This document shows positions 18,122 through 27,978 of a stretch of 64,000 bases of DNA, in pieces; the first letter of the stretch is position 1, and each line of letters starts with the position of its first letter. Below the pieces are notes generated by a model that worked only from the letters and a program-made list of their open reading frames with translations, had not been told where the DNA came from and did no database searches. The stretch spans positions 51,115-115,114 of the forward strand of contig DAISXU010000001.1 of the NCBI GenBank assembly GCA_036825655.1, read 5' to 3'. This DNA comes from JALQTD01 sp036825655. GTDB lineage: Bacteria > Bacteroidota > Bacteroidia > Flavobacteriales_D > Sanyastnellaceae. The position numbers and the translations under genes are program-made.

Positions 18122-19088
18122 TGAAACACGTCACTCACATCACCTCCGCGCTCTTCGGTTTCGTCTTCATGGCCCATGTGGCGAACGCGCAAAAGCTGGA
18201 TGAGGGTTTGTTCGAACAGGGATCGAGTTCTTCTTGGGACATGCGATCCAGCATCGAACAGCTCATGGCAGATTTGGACGCCAACAGGAACAGTCAAATG
18301 GGCTTCCAAGTAAGTTTTCAATTCTCTTGGATGGTGGCCCCTGAAGGCTTCGCATACGAGGACGGGCTCAACATTATCACAAGGACTTCACGCCTGCTTT
18401 ACCCAGGTTGGAGCGAATCACAGGCCAACGATTTCTCCCAAACCATTTCCAACACAGGGCTTTGGAATCGCTTTGCTGATGAAAACCGGGCGGCTCGGCC
18501 GTGGAGTTTCCGATTCGCTTGGGTGGATGAAACCACCTTGCCCCTGAGCCTGTCCTTTGGTGTAGGTCAAATGGGTTTGGACTATTACATCGAGGCGCAA
18601 GATGTTGAAGGCTCTGCCATCGGCTTGAATGCCCATCAAGTTCGAGCCACCACATTCATCTCTGATTTCCACAGGCTAAAGGAAGAATTCGGAAATCCAT
18701 GGTGGTTTCCGCAAGACCCAAGAACGCCTGATGCCCTGGCGGCTTGGTACCTTGAGGGGGGGTGGGAAAGCGCATTCATCCATTGGCTTCCTTATTCGTC
18801 CATTACCGCTTACCCATTGGGGTCGCTGATGCGGTTAGGAAAGACTTGAACGCTGAAAACACAGCCTTCGACGAGCCCAGGGTTACGATTTCGGATGCGG
18901 CAGAAGCACATTTTGGTCCCGTCGTCAGTGTTCAGGCTCAATACCACGGTCGATTCATGGAATGGGGCATCGAGCGGGTCATGCAAATTGCACCTTCTGG
19001 TTCCTGGCCCGAATACCTGATCGAAAACGGCGCTATACCCTTCCAAAGCCGCTCGCATACAGAAGTGTCCATTGGAATCCGTTTTTAA
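18118..19088 (+). pseudogene. Envelope (probable outer-membrane) protein split by a -1 frameshift at a run of seven G
   Basis: The first frame (18118-18849) encodes a signal peptide ending ANAQ and about 215 residues of a beta-rich exported protein, then runs past a G7 tract at 18756-18762 into a stop at 18847-18849. The -1 frame, open from before 18762 to 19088, continues with beta-strand-like sequence (HPLASLFVHYRLPIG) and ends in EVSIGIRF, the terminal phenylalanine pattern of outer-membrane barrels. Joining the frames at the G run gives one protein of about 323 residues. The tract reads G GGG GGG in codon phase, so it could be a sequencing or assembly indel, a phase-variable tract, a genuine mutation or a slippery site. 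Family not recognised. It is coupled to the lipoprotein gene before it and followed by a strong terminator. Confidence 0.65.
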
Positions 19089-19133
19089 CGCCTAAGGGCG
19101 CTTAAAATCAATAACAGCACGCAATTAGAATCA

Positions 19134-19163
19134 AAAAGCCCCGCGGTAAACCGCGGGGCTTTT
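19134..19163. terminator. Bidirectional rho-independent terminator
   Basis: A perfect 13-bp stem (AAAAGCCCCGCGG at 19134-19146 with its complement at 19151-19163) around a TAAA loop, with A and T ends so it can act in both directions. It separates the convergent frameshifted envelope gene and the susD-like gene. Confidence 0.93.
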
Positions 19164-19182
19164 CTTTTACCAGAAATCCAAA

Positions 19183-20652
19183 TCAATTCACATCCCACCA
19201 AAGTGGTGTATTCAGTTCGTCTCCGCCATTGGCTGCAACTCCTGCAGTCCATGAGGCGTTATTGAGCGTCTGTTCGTCTAGGGGGTATTGCATGCGGTGA
19301 GGAATGCCGTCGCCCTGCAGAACACCGTCAACGGGCAATTGCAACACACCGAAATCCAGTCGGCGCCATTCAGCCCAACCTTCGTATCCCTGCATGTAAA
19401 GAGCAATCCACTTTTGACGGCCAATGGCTTCTTTCCAATCTGCACCAGCTGTCGCGTAGGCTACACCTTCTTGAGCAACGTAGTCAGCGATGGCCGCCTC
19501 GTCGTCAATGCCCCAGAAGTTCATGCTCAATGCGATGGCAGCATTGTAATGATCTTCCGCAGACAAGATGCTTGTCCAACCCCGAGCAGCAGCCTCAGCA
19601 GCTAAGAAGTGCGTCTGAGCCGCATCGAAGTAAATGCCTGGGAAGTCTCCAGCCAAGATGGACGCACTGCGCTGGCTTATGGCGTCGTCTGGGGTAAGTG
19701 CGGCATTCGCCTCGCTCAACCCATACTCTTCGCCTACGTAGTTGCCGTCTGCATTCGTGGCGTAAAACGCCATCATGCGCGGGTCGTTCAATGAATCCAA
19801 CCAGTTTACCATCGTGTTCGAAGCAGCGAAATCATTCCGCGTCTTCGCATCTTCATTGATGGGGTTGTTGTTGGGTGCACCTGGTAAGTAGGCAAAAATC
19901 GCATTATCCCCGTTGCCTACAATCAAAGATCCACTGCCCAACGCTTCCTCAGCTGCGGCTTGAGCTGTTTGAGCATTGACATCAGACATGCGCATGGCAA
20001 CACGTAACTTCAGGGAGTTTGCAAATTTCGTCCACATGTCCATGTCTCCTCCGTAGAGTTGGTCACCCTGTGGGCCTGCACCGCCATCCATGCCCGACAA
20101 CGCTTCATCGATCATCGTCAACAAATTTGCATAGACCTCAGATTGAGAGTCGTAGCCAGGGCTTGTGTTGTCTACACCTTGCAGTGCTTGGCTCATTGGA
20201 ATGGCACCAAAGGCATCCGTTAGGTGTTGGTAAACCCATGCTTGCAACAGTTTGGCTACTGCAATTTGGTTTCCGTTGGAACCAAAACCACCCACATCCT
20301 CAGGAGAGTCCGTATTGAGGTCAATGATTCGCTGTAAATCCGCTAATGGCCCAGCATAGTAGTTGATCCATGCACCATTGGCTGTTTCAACACGGAACTG
20401 GTAACGGCTCTCATTGGAATACTGATTGGATGACCAGTATTGTGCCAATTGCATTCCACGACGGCTGCCCCAGAAGGAACCGTAATAGATGTCCATGATT
20501 TGCTTTTGTGAAGCGGTTAAGAGGAAGCCCGTAGATACCGACGTTGGCTCATTGGGGTTGGTGTTGATTTCCTCAAAATCCTTTTGGCATCCTGTGAAGA
20601 CGATGGCTCCAATCAGGCCCATCAGGAGAAAAAGTTGTTTGTTCATTTTCAT
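19183..20652 (-). CDS. SusD/RagB-family nutrient-binding outer-membrane lipoprotein
   Basis: A 489-residue surface lipoprotein with lipobox FTGC (Cys22). QKDFEEINTNPNEPTSV directly after the anchor is the hallmark opening of the SusD-like_2 branch (SusD/RagB). SusD proteins are the lid that captures oligosaccharides or peptides and delivers them to a SusC transporter. It lies 19 bases downstream of the susC-like gene on the same strand, so the two form a Sus-type uptake pair. No glycoside hydrolase, peptidase or Sus regulator is adjacent, so the nutrient is unknown; the SusD-like_2 branch is often peptide- or glycan-associated. Confidence 0.93.
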   Translation of the reverse strand: MKMNKQLFLLMGLIGAIVFTGCQKDFEEINTNPNEPTSVSTGFLLTASQKQIMDIYYGSFWGSRRGMQLAQYWSSNQYSNESRYQFRVETANGAWINYYAGPLADLQRIIDLNTDSPEDVGGFGSNGNQIAVAKLLQAWVYQHLTDAFGAIPMSQALQGVDNTSPGYDSQSEVYANLLTMIDEALSGMDGGAGPQGDQLYGGDMDMWTKFANSLKLRVAMRMSDVNAQTAQAAAEEALGSGSLIVGNGDNAIFAYLPGAPNNNPINEDAKTRNDFAASNTMVNWLDSLNDPRMMAFYATNADGNYVGEEYGLSEANAALTPDDAISQRSASILAGDFPGIYFDAAQTHFLAAEAAARGWTSILSAEDHYNAAIALSMNFWGIDDEAAIADYVAQEGVAYATAGADWKEAIGRQKWIALYMQGYEGWAEWRRLDFGVLQLPVDGVLQGDGIPHRMQYPLDEQTLNNASWTAGVAANGGDELNTPLWWDVN

Positions 20653-20671
20653 GATTTCGATGGGTTAAGAA

Positions 20672-23600
20672 TCAAAGATTAAACTTGAGGTTGATACCGA
20701 TGGTGCGCTCAGCAGGCAACTGTCCACCCTCAAAACCTTGAACGTTTGATGCAGAAGTTGCAACCTCTGGATCGATGTGTGGTACATTCTTGTGCAAGAT
20801 GGCCAAATTGCGACCAAAGATTCCAACGCTGATGTTGCTGAATGGCAACCCACTGGTCATCTCTCTTGGCAAGCTGTAATCCAAACGCATTTCACGAAGC
20901 TTAATGAAGCTCGCATCGTATTGGTCAGCTGCATGAATGATGTAACCTTGGTTGTAGAAGAAGTGGCTCTGCGCGTCAATGACTGAGGTGTTCGCCTCAC
21001 CTGTAGATGCGTATACCCCATCAACAACGATGCCTTCCTCCCGGATGTTATTTTCAGCTGTTTCAGCCAGTGTGCCTGAATACTTACCCCACTGGTTCGA
21101 GTAACTGTGTACTGAACCTCCTTTCTGGAAGTCAATCAAAGCGTACAGGCTGATGTTCTTGTACTGCAAGGATGTGTTCACTCCGCCCGTGAAATCCGGC
21201 AGAATGCTTCCGATTGGAACCACCTCATCCGTGCTCAAGTAGAAGCCGTCATCATCAACGAGTTTGTTTCCAGCATCGTCGTACAAGAAATCATAGCCGT
21301 AGAAAGTTCCGAGTGGCTGGCCTGGGCGCGCTTCCAATGTCACACCGAAGAGGGAGGTGTAACGGATGTTGTCCACGCCTTCAGCCAAAGCAACCAATTC
21401 GTTTTGGTTCTTGGCGAAGTTGAAGCCGATGTCCCAACGGAAATCCTCTGTCATGACCGGCGTACCGCTCAATGCCAATTCGATTCCTTTGTTGTTCGTT
21501 TCTCCAGCGTTCAATACCGTGCTGCTGTAACCGCTGGCTGCAGAAACAGGAACATTGAAGATGAGGTCTTTCGTCGTGCTGTTGTAGTAGGTGAAATCAA
21601 CACGGACGCGATCCATGAACAAATTCAATTCAACACCCGCTTCAAAGCTTGAAGTGATCTCCGGACGGAGGTTGGGGTTGTTCTGAGCATTGGGAACAGT
21701 CGCAGAACCATTGGTTCCGTAGTTTGAGTTGATTCCGTATGTAACGCCCGTGCGGTATGGATTGGTGTCGTTACCCACTTGTGCCCATCCCAAACGAAGC
21801 TTTCCAAAACTGATGGCTGGAACGTCCAACACTTCACTCAAAATGTAACTCGCGGTTACCGATGGGTAAAAGTAGCTGCTGTTTTCCACTGGAAGCGTTG
21901 AGCTCCAGTCGTTACGAGCGGTTACGTCCAAGAACAAGGTGCTTTGGTAGCCCAAATTCACACTTCCCAATACAGAATTGACAACTTTTTGTTCCGCGTA
22001 ATCAGACACCTCATATCCAGAAGCACCGTTGGTAACCGTGTACAATCCAGCGGTGTTCAAACCACCGAGTGTGTATGCGCCCAAGCGCTTGTAATCACGG
22101 ATCCGGCGATTCACACCCAAGAAACCCGTGATGCTCAAGTCATCGCTGATGTTCTTGTTGAAGTTCAAATAGGCATCCAAGTTGGTCTCCTGCAATTGGC
22201 GAGTGTACTCGCTGTAGGAAGATTCACGAACACCTCCTACGGCAATGCGCTCTTCACGGCGATCGATGTAGAAATCAGTCAACGCACGCCCCATCAAGCT
22301 GAATACGTCGTTGATTTGGTAGTTCATCGTGATGTTTCCGAAAACGCGATCGCGCTGGTCATTTTGAACGTTCATGTTCCGCTCCCAGAACGGGTTATCC
22401 CAGTAGTGAGGATTCGGATCTGTTACGCTGTTTCTGTTCCAGGTGCGATGCGTCCCATCTGGATTCATGTAGTTGCGAAGGCGGTCCATGCTGAGTTGAC
22501 GTTGACCCCACTGGGTGAACTGGCTCATTACCGATTCTCCATATCCCGTCAAAGGACGTCCTTCACCAACACTCTGAACATAATTCGCACTAACGGACGC
22601 CTTCAATTTCTCTGAAACCTGGTTCGAACCAGCGAAAGAAAGGGTGTTGCGGTTCAAAGAAGAATTCTCATAAACACCCGTTTGAGCGTGGTTTGTGTAC
22701 GACAAACGGAAAGCACTCTCATCCGTAGCTCCTGTTACGGAGAAGTTGTTCGAGTAGGTAACCCCTGTTTGGAAGAATTCATCGACGTCTGAATCGGTAG
22801 CAGACCAAGGGCGAGAAACACCATAATCAGCATCTCCGTCGTAGTCATACCAGCTATCCCAGTGGCGAACAAGCGTTCCATCCAATTCGGGTCCCCATGA
22901 TCCATCGTATCCATAGTCAGGAATAGGTGAACCATCAATGGTGTCAAGCCAAGCTGTGCCTGCACCACCACCGTAGCTGTTCTGGTAGTCTGGCAAAACG
23001 TAGACATCGTTGAACATCACAGATGAGCTCACCGAAACACCCAAACCACGCTTCCCAGACGCCTGGTATCCAGCGCCGGATTTGGTAGTGATCACAATCG
23101 CTCCGTTGGAGGCACGCGATCCATACAAGGCTGCTGCTGCAGGACCCTTCAAAACCGAAACCGACTCGATGTCGTCCGGATTCAAATCCTGAATGGCATT
23201 ACCGTAATCGTATCCCCCGGCACCCCGTTGCTGATCGCCCGTTGAGTAATCCGAGTTGTCCATGGGTACGCCGTCTACAATGAACAGCGGTTGGTTGTCA
23301 CCGGTAATGGAACTCGCACCACGCAACAAAATCTTGGAAGACGAACCGATGGACGTGCCCGATGTGACTTGAACACCAGCAATCTTACCCGTCATAGAAC
23401 GGACGACGTTCTCTGTCTTTGCCTGTGTGAACGCCTCATTGCCGAGCTCTTGGACTGAATAGCCGAGGGCTTTCTTTTCCCGCGAAACACCGAGTGCTGT
23501 CACCACGACCTCATCGAGGGCCACACCGCTTTCCAACTTGACGTTGATTGTTGAAGCGCCATCAATGGCTAATCGCCTCGTGTTGTAACCGACAAAGCTG

Positions 23601-23812
23601 AATACCAATTCGTCTGACTGGAGGTTAGCACCGAGGGTAAAGCGGCCATCAAGGTCTGTAAATACCCCCGTGCCCGTTCCGTCTACAACAACCGTCACCC
23701 CCGGGAGTGGCTCCCCTGAGCTTTTGTCGGTGACCGTACCGGACACTTGAGATTGGGCCCAACCCGTACCTGCGAAGAGCAGGGCCATGAAAAAGAGCAG
23801 TTGTGCTTTCAT
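20672..23812 (-). CDS. SusC/RagA-family TonB-linked outer-membrane transporter
   Basis: A 1046-residue outer-membrane importer driven by TonB. Order: signal peptide (to GTGWAQ), carboxypeptidase-regulatory-like beta-sandwich (SGTVTDKSSGEPLPGVTV), TonB box region (LDEVVVTALG), plug domain (LLRGASSITGDNQPLFIVDGVP, the SusC signature), then a 22-strand barrel ending GINLKFNL. The length fits the family. I start at the ATG at 23812 (MKAQLLFF), which gives a clean signal peptide; a start at 23842 would add ten polar residues. It precedes the susD-like gene. 158 bases upstream separate it from the histidine kinase gene and hold no further gene. Confidence 0.94.
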   Translation of the reverse strand: MKAQLLFFMALLFAGTGWAQSQVSGTVTDKSSGEPLPGVTVVVDGTGTGVFTDLDGRFTLGANLQSDELVFSFVGYNTRRLAIDGASTINVKLESGVALDEVVVTALGVSREKKALGYSVQELGNEAFTQAKTENVVRSMTGKIAGVQVTSGTSIGSSSKILLRGASSITGDNQPLFIVDGVPMDNSDYSTGDQQRGAGGYDYGNAIQDLNPDDIESVSVLKGPAAAALYGSRASNGAIVITTKSGAGYQASGKRGLGVSVSSSVMFNDVYVLPDYQNSYGGGAGTAWLDTIDGSPIPDYGYDGSWGPELDGTLVRHWDSWYDYDGDADYGVSRPWSATDSDVDEFFQTGVTYSNNFSVTGATDESAFRLSYTNHAQTGVYENSSLNRNTLSFAGSNQVSEKLKASVSANYVQSVGEGRPLTGYGESVMSQFTQWGQRQLSMDRLRNYMNPDGTHRTWNRNSVTDPNPHYWDNPFWERNMNVQNDQRDRVFGNITMNYQINDVFSLMGRALTDFYIDRREERIAVGGVRESSYSEYTRQLQETNLDAYLNFNKNISDDLSITGFLGVNRRIRDYKRLGAYTLGGLNTAGLYTVTNGASGYEVSDYAEQKVVNSVLGSVNLGYQSTLFLDVTARNDWSSTLPVENSSYFYPSVTASYILSEVLDVPAISFGKLRLGWAQVGNDTNPYRTGVTYGINSNYGTNGSATVPNAQNNPNLRPEITSSFEAGVELNLFMDRVRVDFTYYNSTTKDLIFNVPVSAASGYSSTVLNAGETNNKGIELALSGTPVMTEDFRWDIGFNFAKNQNELVALAEGVDNIRYTSLFGVTLEARPGQPLGTFYGYDFLYDDAGNKLVDDDGFYLSTDEVVPIGSILPDFTGGVNTSLQYKNISLYALIDFQKGGSVHSYSNQWGKYSGTLAETAENNIREEGIVVDGVYASTGEANTSVIDAQSHFFYNQGYIIHAADQYDASFIKLREMRLDYSLPREMTSGLPFSNISVGIFGRNLAILHKNVPHIDPEVATSASNVQGFEGGQLPAERTIGINLKFNL

Positions 23813-23970
23813 AAATAAGCGATTTAAATTGTTTTCAATCATTGTGAATGATCATGCACCAAGTCAACCCACCGAAGAGGGCAGAGGGCATTTCAAGCAA
23901 GTATCGAACAAAGATTTAACACTTCTTTAAGGAACCAGCAACATCTTATCCCCTATCCATCGTGGATAAG

Positions 23971-25410
23971 TCACTCTGATTGTGAAGGCAACCACACCCC
24001 AAAGACGGTGCCCACGTGCAACTTCGACTCCACCTTGATGTGGCCGCCGAAGTGGTTGACCATGAATCTCGCCATGCTCAAGCCGAGCCCCGAGCCTCCG
24101 GATTTGGTGGTAAAGCGTGGTTCGAAAATTCGTTCAAGGCGAGCCGCATCAATTCCCACACCGTTATCTAACACCTTGACCAACCAACCCTCACCGCTCT
24201 TTTCTACGGTCATTTCCACTACCCTCTCTTCGATGGGTTGATCGGCAACTGCATAAATCGCATTGGACAGCAGGTTATTGAACACCCTTAATAAGTGCGC
24301 TTTTGATCCCCTTACGTGTTGACGATCCTCTAAAGGTTTGAAGCGCACCCCTTGTTGTTCGAAAAGATCCGCAGCTGCCTGGAGGATTTGGGCCAAATCC
24401 ACATCATCGAAACTGGTGGGATCAATGCTCGCCATGCTCGAAAAGTCCTCTGCTACCGCCGAGAGCACGTCAATCTGAGCTACTGCCATCTGGGTGAAGC
24501 GACTTACGCGTTGCGGTAAATCTTGGTGCCCATCTTGTGATGCGCGGTTGAGCTGCTGGATTCCCAGTTTAAACGGTGTAAGCGGATTCTTAATCTCATG
24601 CGCAACCTGCATGGCCATGGAACGCCAAGCGCCTTCCCTTTCCGACTGAGCCAATGCTGTTACCTTATTCTCCAGTTCCTCCAAAAGCGCATTGTATTGG
24701 GCCACCAACTCACCAATCGCATCCTTCCCCTCGTACACCAAAGGCTCCTGTCTTGAATTCAGATCCAACCGGCCCAAGTGCTCCCTTAGCGCTGTAAGCG
24801 GCCGCACAATGCCGTTTGCGAGCAAAACAGCTAATAATCCCGCTCCCAGAAGCAATAGAATATACAACGGGGCCAACTGCCGAACGAAAGTGACGAAACC
24901 GCTGCCCTCGATTTGGCGCTTATCATACCTGACGTTTGCAATCGTTACCACCCTTCCCATGGCATCTGTAAAATTCCAGTAAGCCATGATGTAATCCCCA
25001 TAATCCACATCGACACCCTCGGCTGACAAACCTACATCTTGGAGGCTGCGTTGGATGTTTTGTGGCAACCGCAACAACGCGGTGGAATCACTTGGCGCGC
25101 CAAAAAGCGAGCTGATCAAGAGCTCTCCCTCCGGGTTGTAGAGGCTTATGCTAAGCCCGTGGATGTCCGAAAGTTCACAAATGCGATCAGAAAACAAGGT
25201 GGAAACATCTTCGTCGGTCCAATTCCCATTGTGCCGATCAAAAACATACTCAAGGCTCCGCTCCACCGAAGCTTCCTTGCGCTGCAGCCGCAATAAATTG
25301 TAGACTTCCTGTTGGTTCCGATCAAATTCAAAGGCAACCAACGCCGTGCCCGCAAGCGCAATAACGATGAGGGCAAACATGCCAATCAAAATTCTAATCC
25401 TGAAACCCAT
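23971..25410 (-). CDS. NtrY-like membrane sensor histidine kinase
   Basis: A 479-residue two-component kinase. TM1 spans about residues 8-28 and TM2 about 182-202, enclosing a periplasmic sensor region with no recognised ligand domain. A HAMP linker follows (NGIVRPLTALREHLGRLDL), then the dimerisation box with phospho-acceptor His271 in HEIKNPLTPFKLGIQQL and an ATP-binding domain with N box, DNGVGID and GGSGLGLSMARFMV. The HEIKNPLTP form is typical of NtrY-class kinases, which usually pair with an NtrC-type regulator; none is adjacent, so it is an orphan here. It is separated from the atp operon upstream by a strong terminator. Confidence 0.9.
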   Translation of the reverse strand: MGFRIRILIGMFALIVIALAGTALVAFEFDRNQQEVYNLLRLQRKEASVERSLEYVFDRHNGNWTDEDVSTLFSDRICELSDIHGLSISLYNPEGELLISSLFGAPSDSTALLRLPQNIQRSLQDVGLSAEGVDVDYGDYIMAYWNFTDAMGRVVTIANVRYDKRQIEGSGFVTFVRQLAPLYILLLLGAGLLAVLLANGIVRPLTALREHLGRLDLNSRQEPLVYEGKDAIGELVAQYNALLEELENKVTALAQSEREGAWRSMAMQVAHEIKNPLTPFKLGIQQLNRASQDGHQDLPQRVSRFTQMAVAQIDVLSAVAEDFSSMASIDPTSFDDVDLAQILQAAADLFEQQGVRFKPLEDRQHVRGSKAHLLRVFNNLLSNAIYAVADQPIEERVVEMTVEKSGEGWLVKVLDNGVGIDAARLERIFEPRFTTKSGGSGLGLSMARFMVNHFGGHIKVESKLHVGTVFGVWLPSQSE

Positions 25411-25429
25411 AGCACGAATCTACAGCATG

Positions 25430-25461
25430 AAAAAAGCCCATCGCAAGGGATGGGCTTTTTT
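25430..25461. terminator. Rho-independent terminator ending the atp operon
   Basis: A 13-bp stem (AAAAAAGCCCATC at 25430-25442 pairing with 25449-25461) with a 6-base loop and A/T flanks lies between the atpG stop and the histidine kinase start on the minus strand. Confidence 0.92.
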
Positions 25462-25482
25462 CTCGAATCAGTTCGAATGATG

Positions 25483-26355
25483 CTATCCGTCGAGCGCCTC
25501 CGATCCGGCAACGATTTCCAAAATCTCCGTTGTGATGGCGGCTTGACGTGCCTTATTGTACGAAATCCGTAAATCACGAAGCAGCTCCGATGCGTTCTCT
25601 GTTGCTTGGTGCATGGCGGTCATTCGCGCTCCATGCTCAGATGCATGGCTTTCGAGCAGACCCTTGTAAAGCTGAACCTTCAGTGAGTTAGGGATGATGC
25701 GCTCCACAATTTCAGCTTGTGAAGGTTCGAAAATGTATTCCGTATCACCGAGGTCCTGTCCCTCTGAATCGGGCAACAGAGGAAGAAAAGCCTCATTCGT
25801 AGGGATCTGCACGGCTGCATTCACAAACTTGTTGTAGAACAAACGCACCTCATCGTACGTGCCGTTAGCAAACTGGTTCAGAATCTCATCTCCAATGACC
25901 TGGGCCGCCGAAAAGTTCAAGTCTTCGAAAATGTTCCAGGCATCCTCCGCAAAGCCTGCAGGCCGGAGCTCCGTTCTGCGTCGGAAAGCGTCATTTGCCT
26001 TTTTACCCAGAGGCAACACGTGATAAGCCTTGGAAGCATCCGACATGGCCACATTTACCTCCTTGATGATGTTGTTGTTGAATCCCCCGCACAACCCTCG
26101 GTTGGAAGTAACAGCAACCAACAAGACCCGCTTGACAGGGCGTTCTACAGAGTAAGTACCCTCTCCGGAGGAAAGTGAACCGCTCACGTTGGCCAGCACC
26201 GATTGCAACTTCTCTGCGTAGGGGCGCATGCGTGTGATGGCCTCCTGAGCTCGACGTAATTTCGCAACAGACACCATTTTCATCGCAGACGTAATCTGCA
26301 TGGTGTTCTGAACGGATGTCAGTCGTTCACGTACTTCTTTGAGTCCTCCGGCCAT
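25483..26355 (-). CDS. atpG: ATP synthase F1 gamma subunit
   Basis: The 290-residue central rotor shaft of F1. The N-terminus LKEVRERLTSVQNTMQITSAMKMVSVAKLRRAQ is the conserved first helix, and the C-terminus NKARQAAITTEILEIVAGSEAL is the conserved last helix; both make the coiled coil that turns inside the alpha3beta3 ring. Between them is SNRGLCGGFN. It lies 11 bases after atpA and is the last gene of the operon, followed by a terminator. atpD and atpC, which follow gamma in many bacteria, are absent. Confidence 0.97.
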   Translation of the reverse strand: MAGGLKEVRERLTSVQNTMQITSAMKMVSVAKLRRAQEAITRMRPYAEKLQSVLANVSGSLSSGEGTYSVERPVKRVLLVAVTSNRGLCGGFNNNIIKEVNVAMSDASKAYHVLPLGKKANDAFRRRTELRPAGFAEDAWNIFEDLNFSAAQVIGDEILNQFANGTYDEVRLFYNKFVNAAVQIPTNEAFLPLLPDSEGQDLGDTEYIFEPSQAEIVERIIPNSLKVQLYKGLLESHASEHGARMTAMHQATENASELLRDLRISYNKARQAAITTEILEIVAGSEALDG

Positions 26356-26366
26356 GGGTCAACTTC

Positions 26367-27944
26367 TTAAGCGTATTGAGCAGCCACTTCCTTCGCGGCT
26401 GCTTCCAATACGTTGGTTTGATCGTCCGAATATTTACCAGCCTTCAATTGAGCCAAGGTATCTGAGTGCTTCAAACGCATGTGCTCAATGAATGCCACTT
26501 CAAACGCACGAATCTGATTCACTGGGACCTGACGCAATAAGTTCTTCGTCCCACAGTAAATGATGGCAATTTGCTCTTCTACAGCCATGGGTGAATTTTG
26601 ATCCTGCTTGAGAATCTCCACGTTGCGTTCCCCTTTTCCAAGGACAGCTTTCGTAGCATCATCCAAATCAGAGCCAAACTTCGAGAATGCCTCGAGCTCA
26701 CGGTACTGTGCCTGGTCCAACTTCAAGGTACCAGCTACCTTCTTCATGGATTTAATCTGTGCAGATCCACCCACGCGGCTCACAGAAATACCCACGTTAA
26801 TGGCAGGCCTTACACCACTTAGGAATAGGTTGGATTCCAAAAATATCTGTCCGTCCGTAATGGAAATCACATTGGTCGGGATGTAAGCCGATACGTCACC
26901 TGCTTGCGTTTCAATGATCGGAAGTGCAGTCAAAGACCCCCCACCCTTTACGATGGGCTTCAACGACTCGGGTAAGTCGTTCATTTCTTTGGCAATGTTG
27001 TCCTCTGCAATGATTTTGGCTGCGCGCTCCAATAAGCGGCTGTGCAAATAGAAGACGTCACCTGGATACGCCTCACGTCCCGGAGGACGACGCAACAACA
27101 AAGAAACTTCGCGATAAGCTACGGCTTGCTTTGACAAGTCATCGTATACAACCAATGCCGGACGACCTGTGTCACGGAAAAACTCTCCAATCGCGGCACC
27201 CGTAAAAGGCGCGTAAAACTGAAGCGGAGCTGGATCTGAGGCGGTTGCCGCAACCACAACGGTGTATGGCATGGCACCTGCGTCCTCCAAAGTCTTCACT
27301 ATTCCGGCGACCGTTGATCCTTTCTGACCAATGGCAACGTAAATGCAGAACACCGGCTCTCCCGCGTCGTAAAACTCCTTCTGATTGATGATGGTGTCAA
27401 TGGCGACGGTTGTTTTACCTGTTTGGCGGTCACCAATGATCAATTCGCGCTGACCTCGACCAATCGGAATCATGGCGTCAATTGACTTGATTCCCGTTTG
27501 GAGTGGCTCAGCAACTGGTTGGCGGTAAATTACACCTGGCGCCCTGCGCTCGACGGGCATTTCATAGAGATCACCTTGAATGGGTCCCTTGCCGTCGATG
27601 GGCTCCCCCAACATGTTCACCACACGGCCTAACATTCCCTCGCCGGCGCGAACTGAGGCAATGCGTCCTGTGCGCTTCACTGTGGCTCCTTCCTTGAGGT
27701 CTCCAGCGGGCTCCAGCATCACTGCGCCCACGTTGTCCTCCTCAAGGTTCAATACGATACCACGTGTTCCGTTCTCAAACTCAATGAGTTCGCCCGATTG
27801 CACATTGGTTAGTCCGTAAATGCGGGCGATGCCATCCCCCACCTGGAGGACGGTTCCCACTTCTTCAAGTTCAACAGCGGATTTTACCCCCGCAAGTTGT
27901 TCGCGCAGGATTGAAGAAACTTCGGCTGGATTGATTTCTGCCAT
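26367..27944 (-). CDS. atpA: ATP synthase F1 alpha subunit
   Basis: A 525-residue non-catalytic nucleotide-binding subunit. It shows the beta-barrel N-terminal domain (VGTVLQVGDGIARIYGL), the Walker A loop GDRQTGKTTVA and the alpha signature PAINVGISVSRVGGSAQ, with the visible catalytic-site arginine in SVSRVG. Full family length. It sits between atpH and atpG with gaps of 34 and 11 bases on the minus strand. Confidence 0.98.
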   Translation of the reverse strand: MAEINPAEVSSILREQLAGVKSAVELEEVGTVLQVGDGIARIYGLTNVQSGELIEFENGTRGIVLNLEEDNVGAVMLEPAGDLKEGATVKRTGRIASVRAGEGMLGRVVNMLGEPIDGKGPIQGDLYEMPVERRAPGVIYRQPVAEPLQTGIKSIDAMIPIGRGQRELIIGDRQTGKTTVAIDTIINQKEFYDAGEPVFCIYVAIGQKGSTVAGIVKTLEDAGAMPYTVVVAATASDPAPLQFYAPFTGAAIGEFFRDTGRPALVVYDDLSKQAVAYREVSLLLRRPPGREAYPGDVFYLHSRLLERAAKIIAEDNIAKEMNDLPESLKPIVKGGGSLTALPIIETQAGDVSAYIPTNVISITDGQIFLESNLFLSGVRPAINVGISVSRVGGSAQIKSMKKVAGTLKLDQAQYRELEAFSKFGSDLDDATKAVLGKGERNVEILKQDQNSPMAVEEQIAIIYCGTKNLLRQVPVNQIRAFEVAFIEHMRLKHSDTLAQLKAGKYSDDQTNVLEAAAKEVAAQYA

Positions 27945-27978
27945 GGTGGCCGGGTATTCTGGTTCTGATTAAGCTCGG

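Noticed and set aside
23945..23970. CTTATCC...GGATAAG inverted repeat after the histidine kinase as a terminator, and its TTATCCACG as a DnaA box
   Set aside because: The loop is 12 bases with no T run, and a single near-box is expected by chance; neither reaches the evidence of the other sites.
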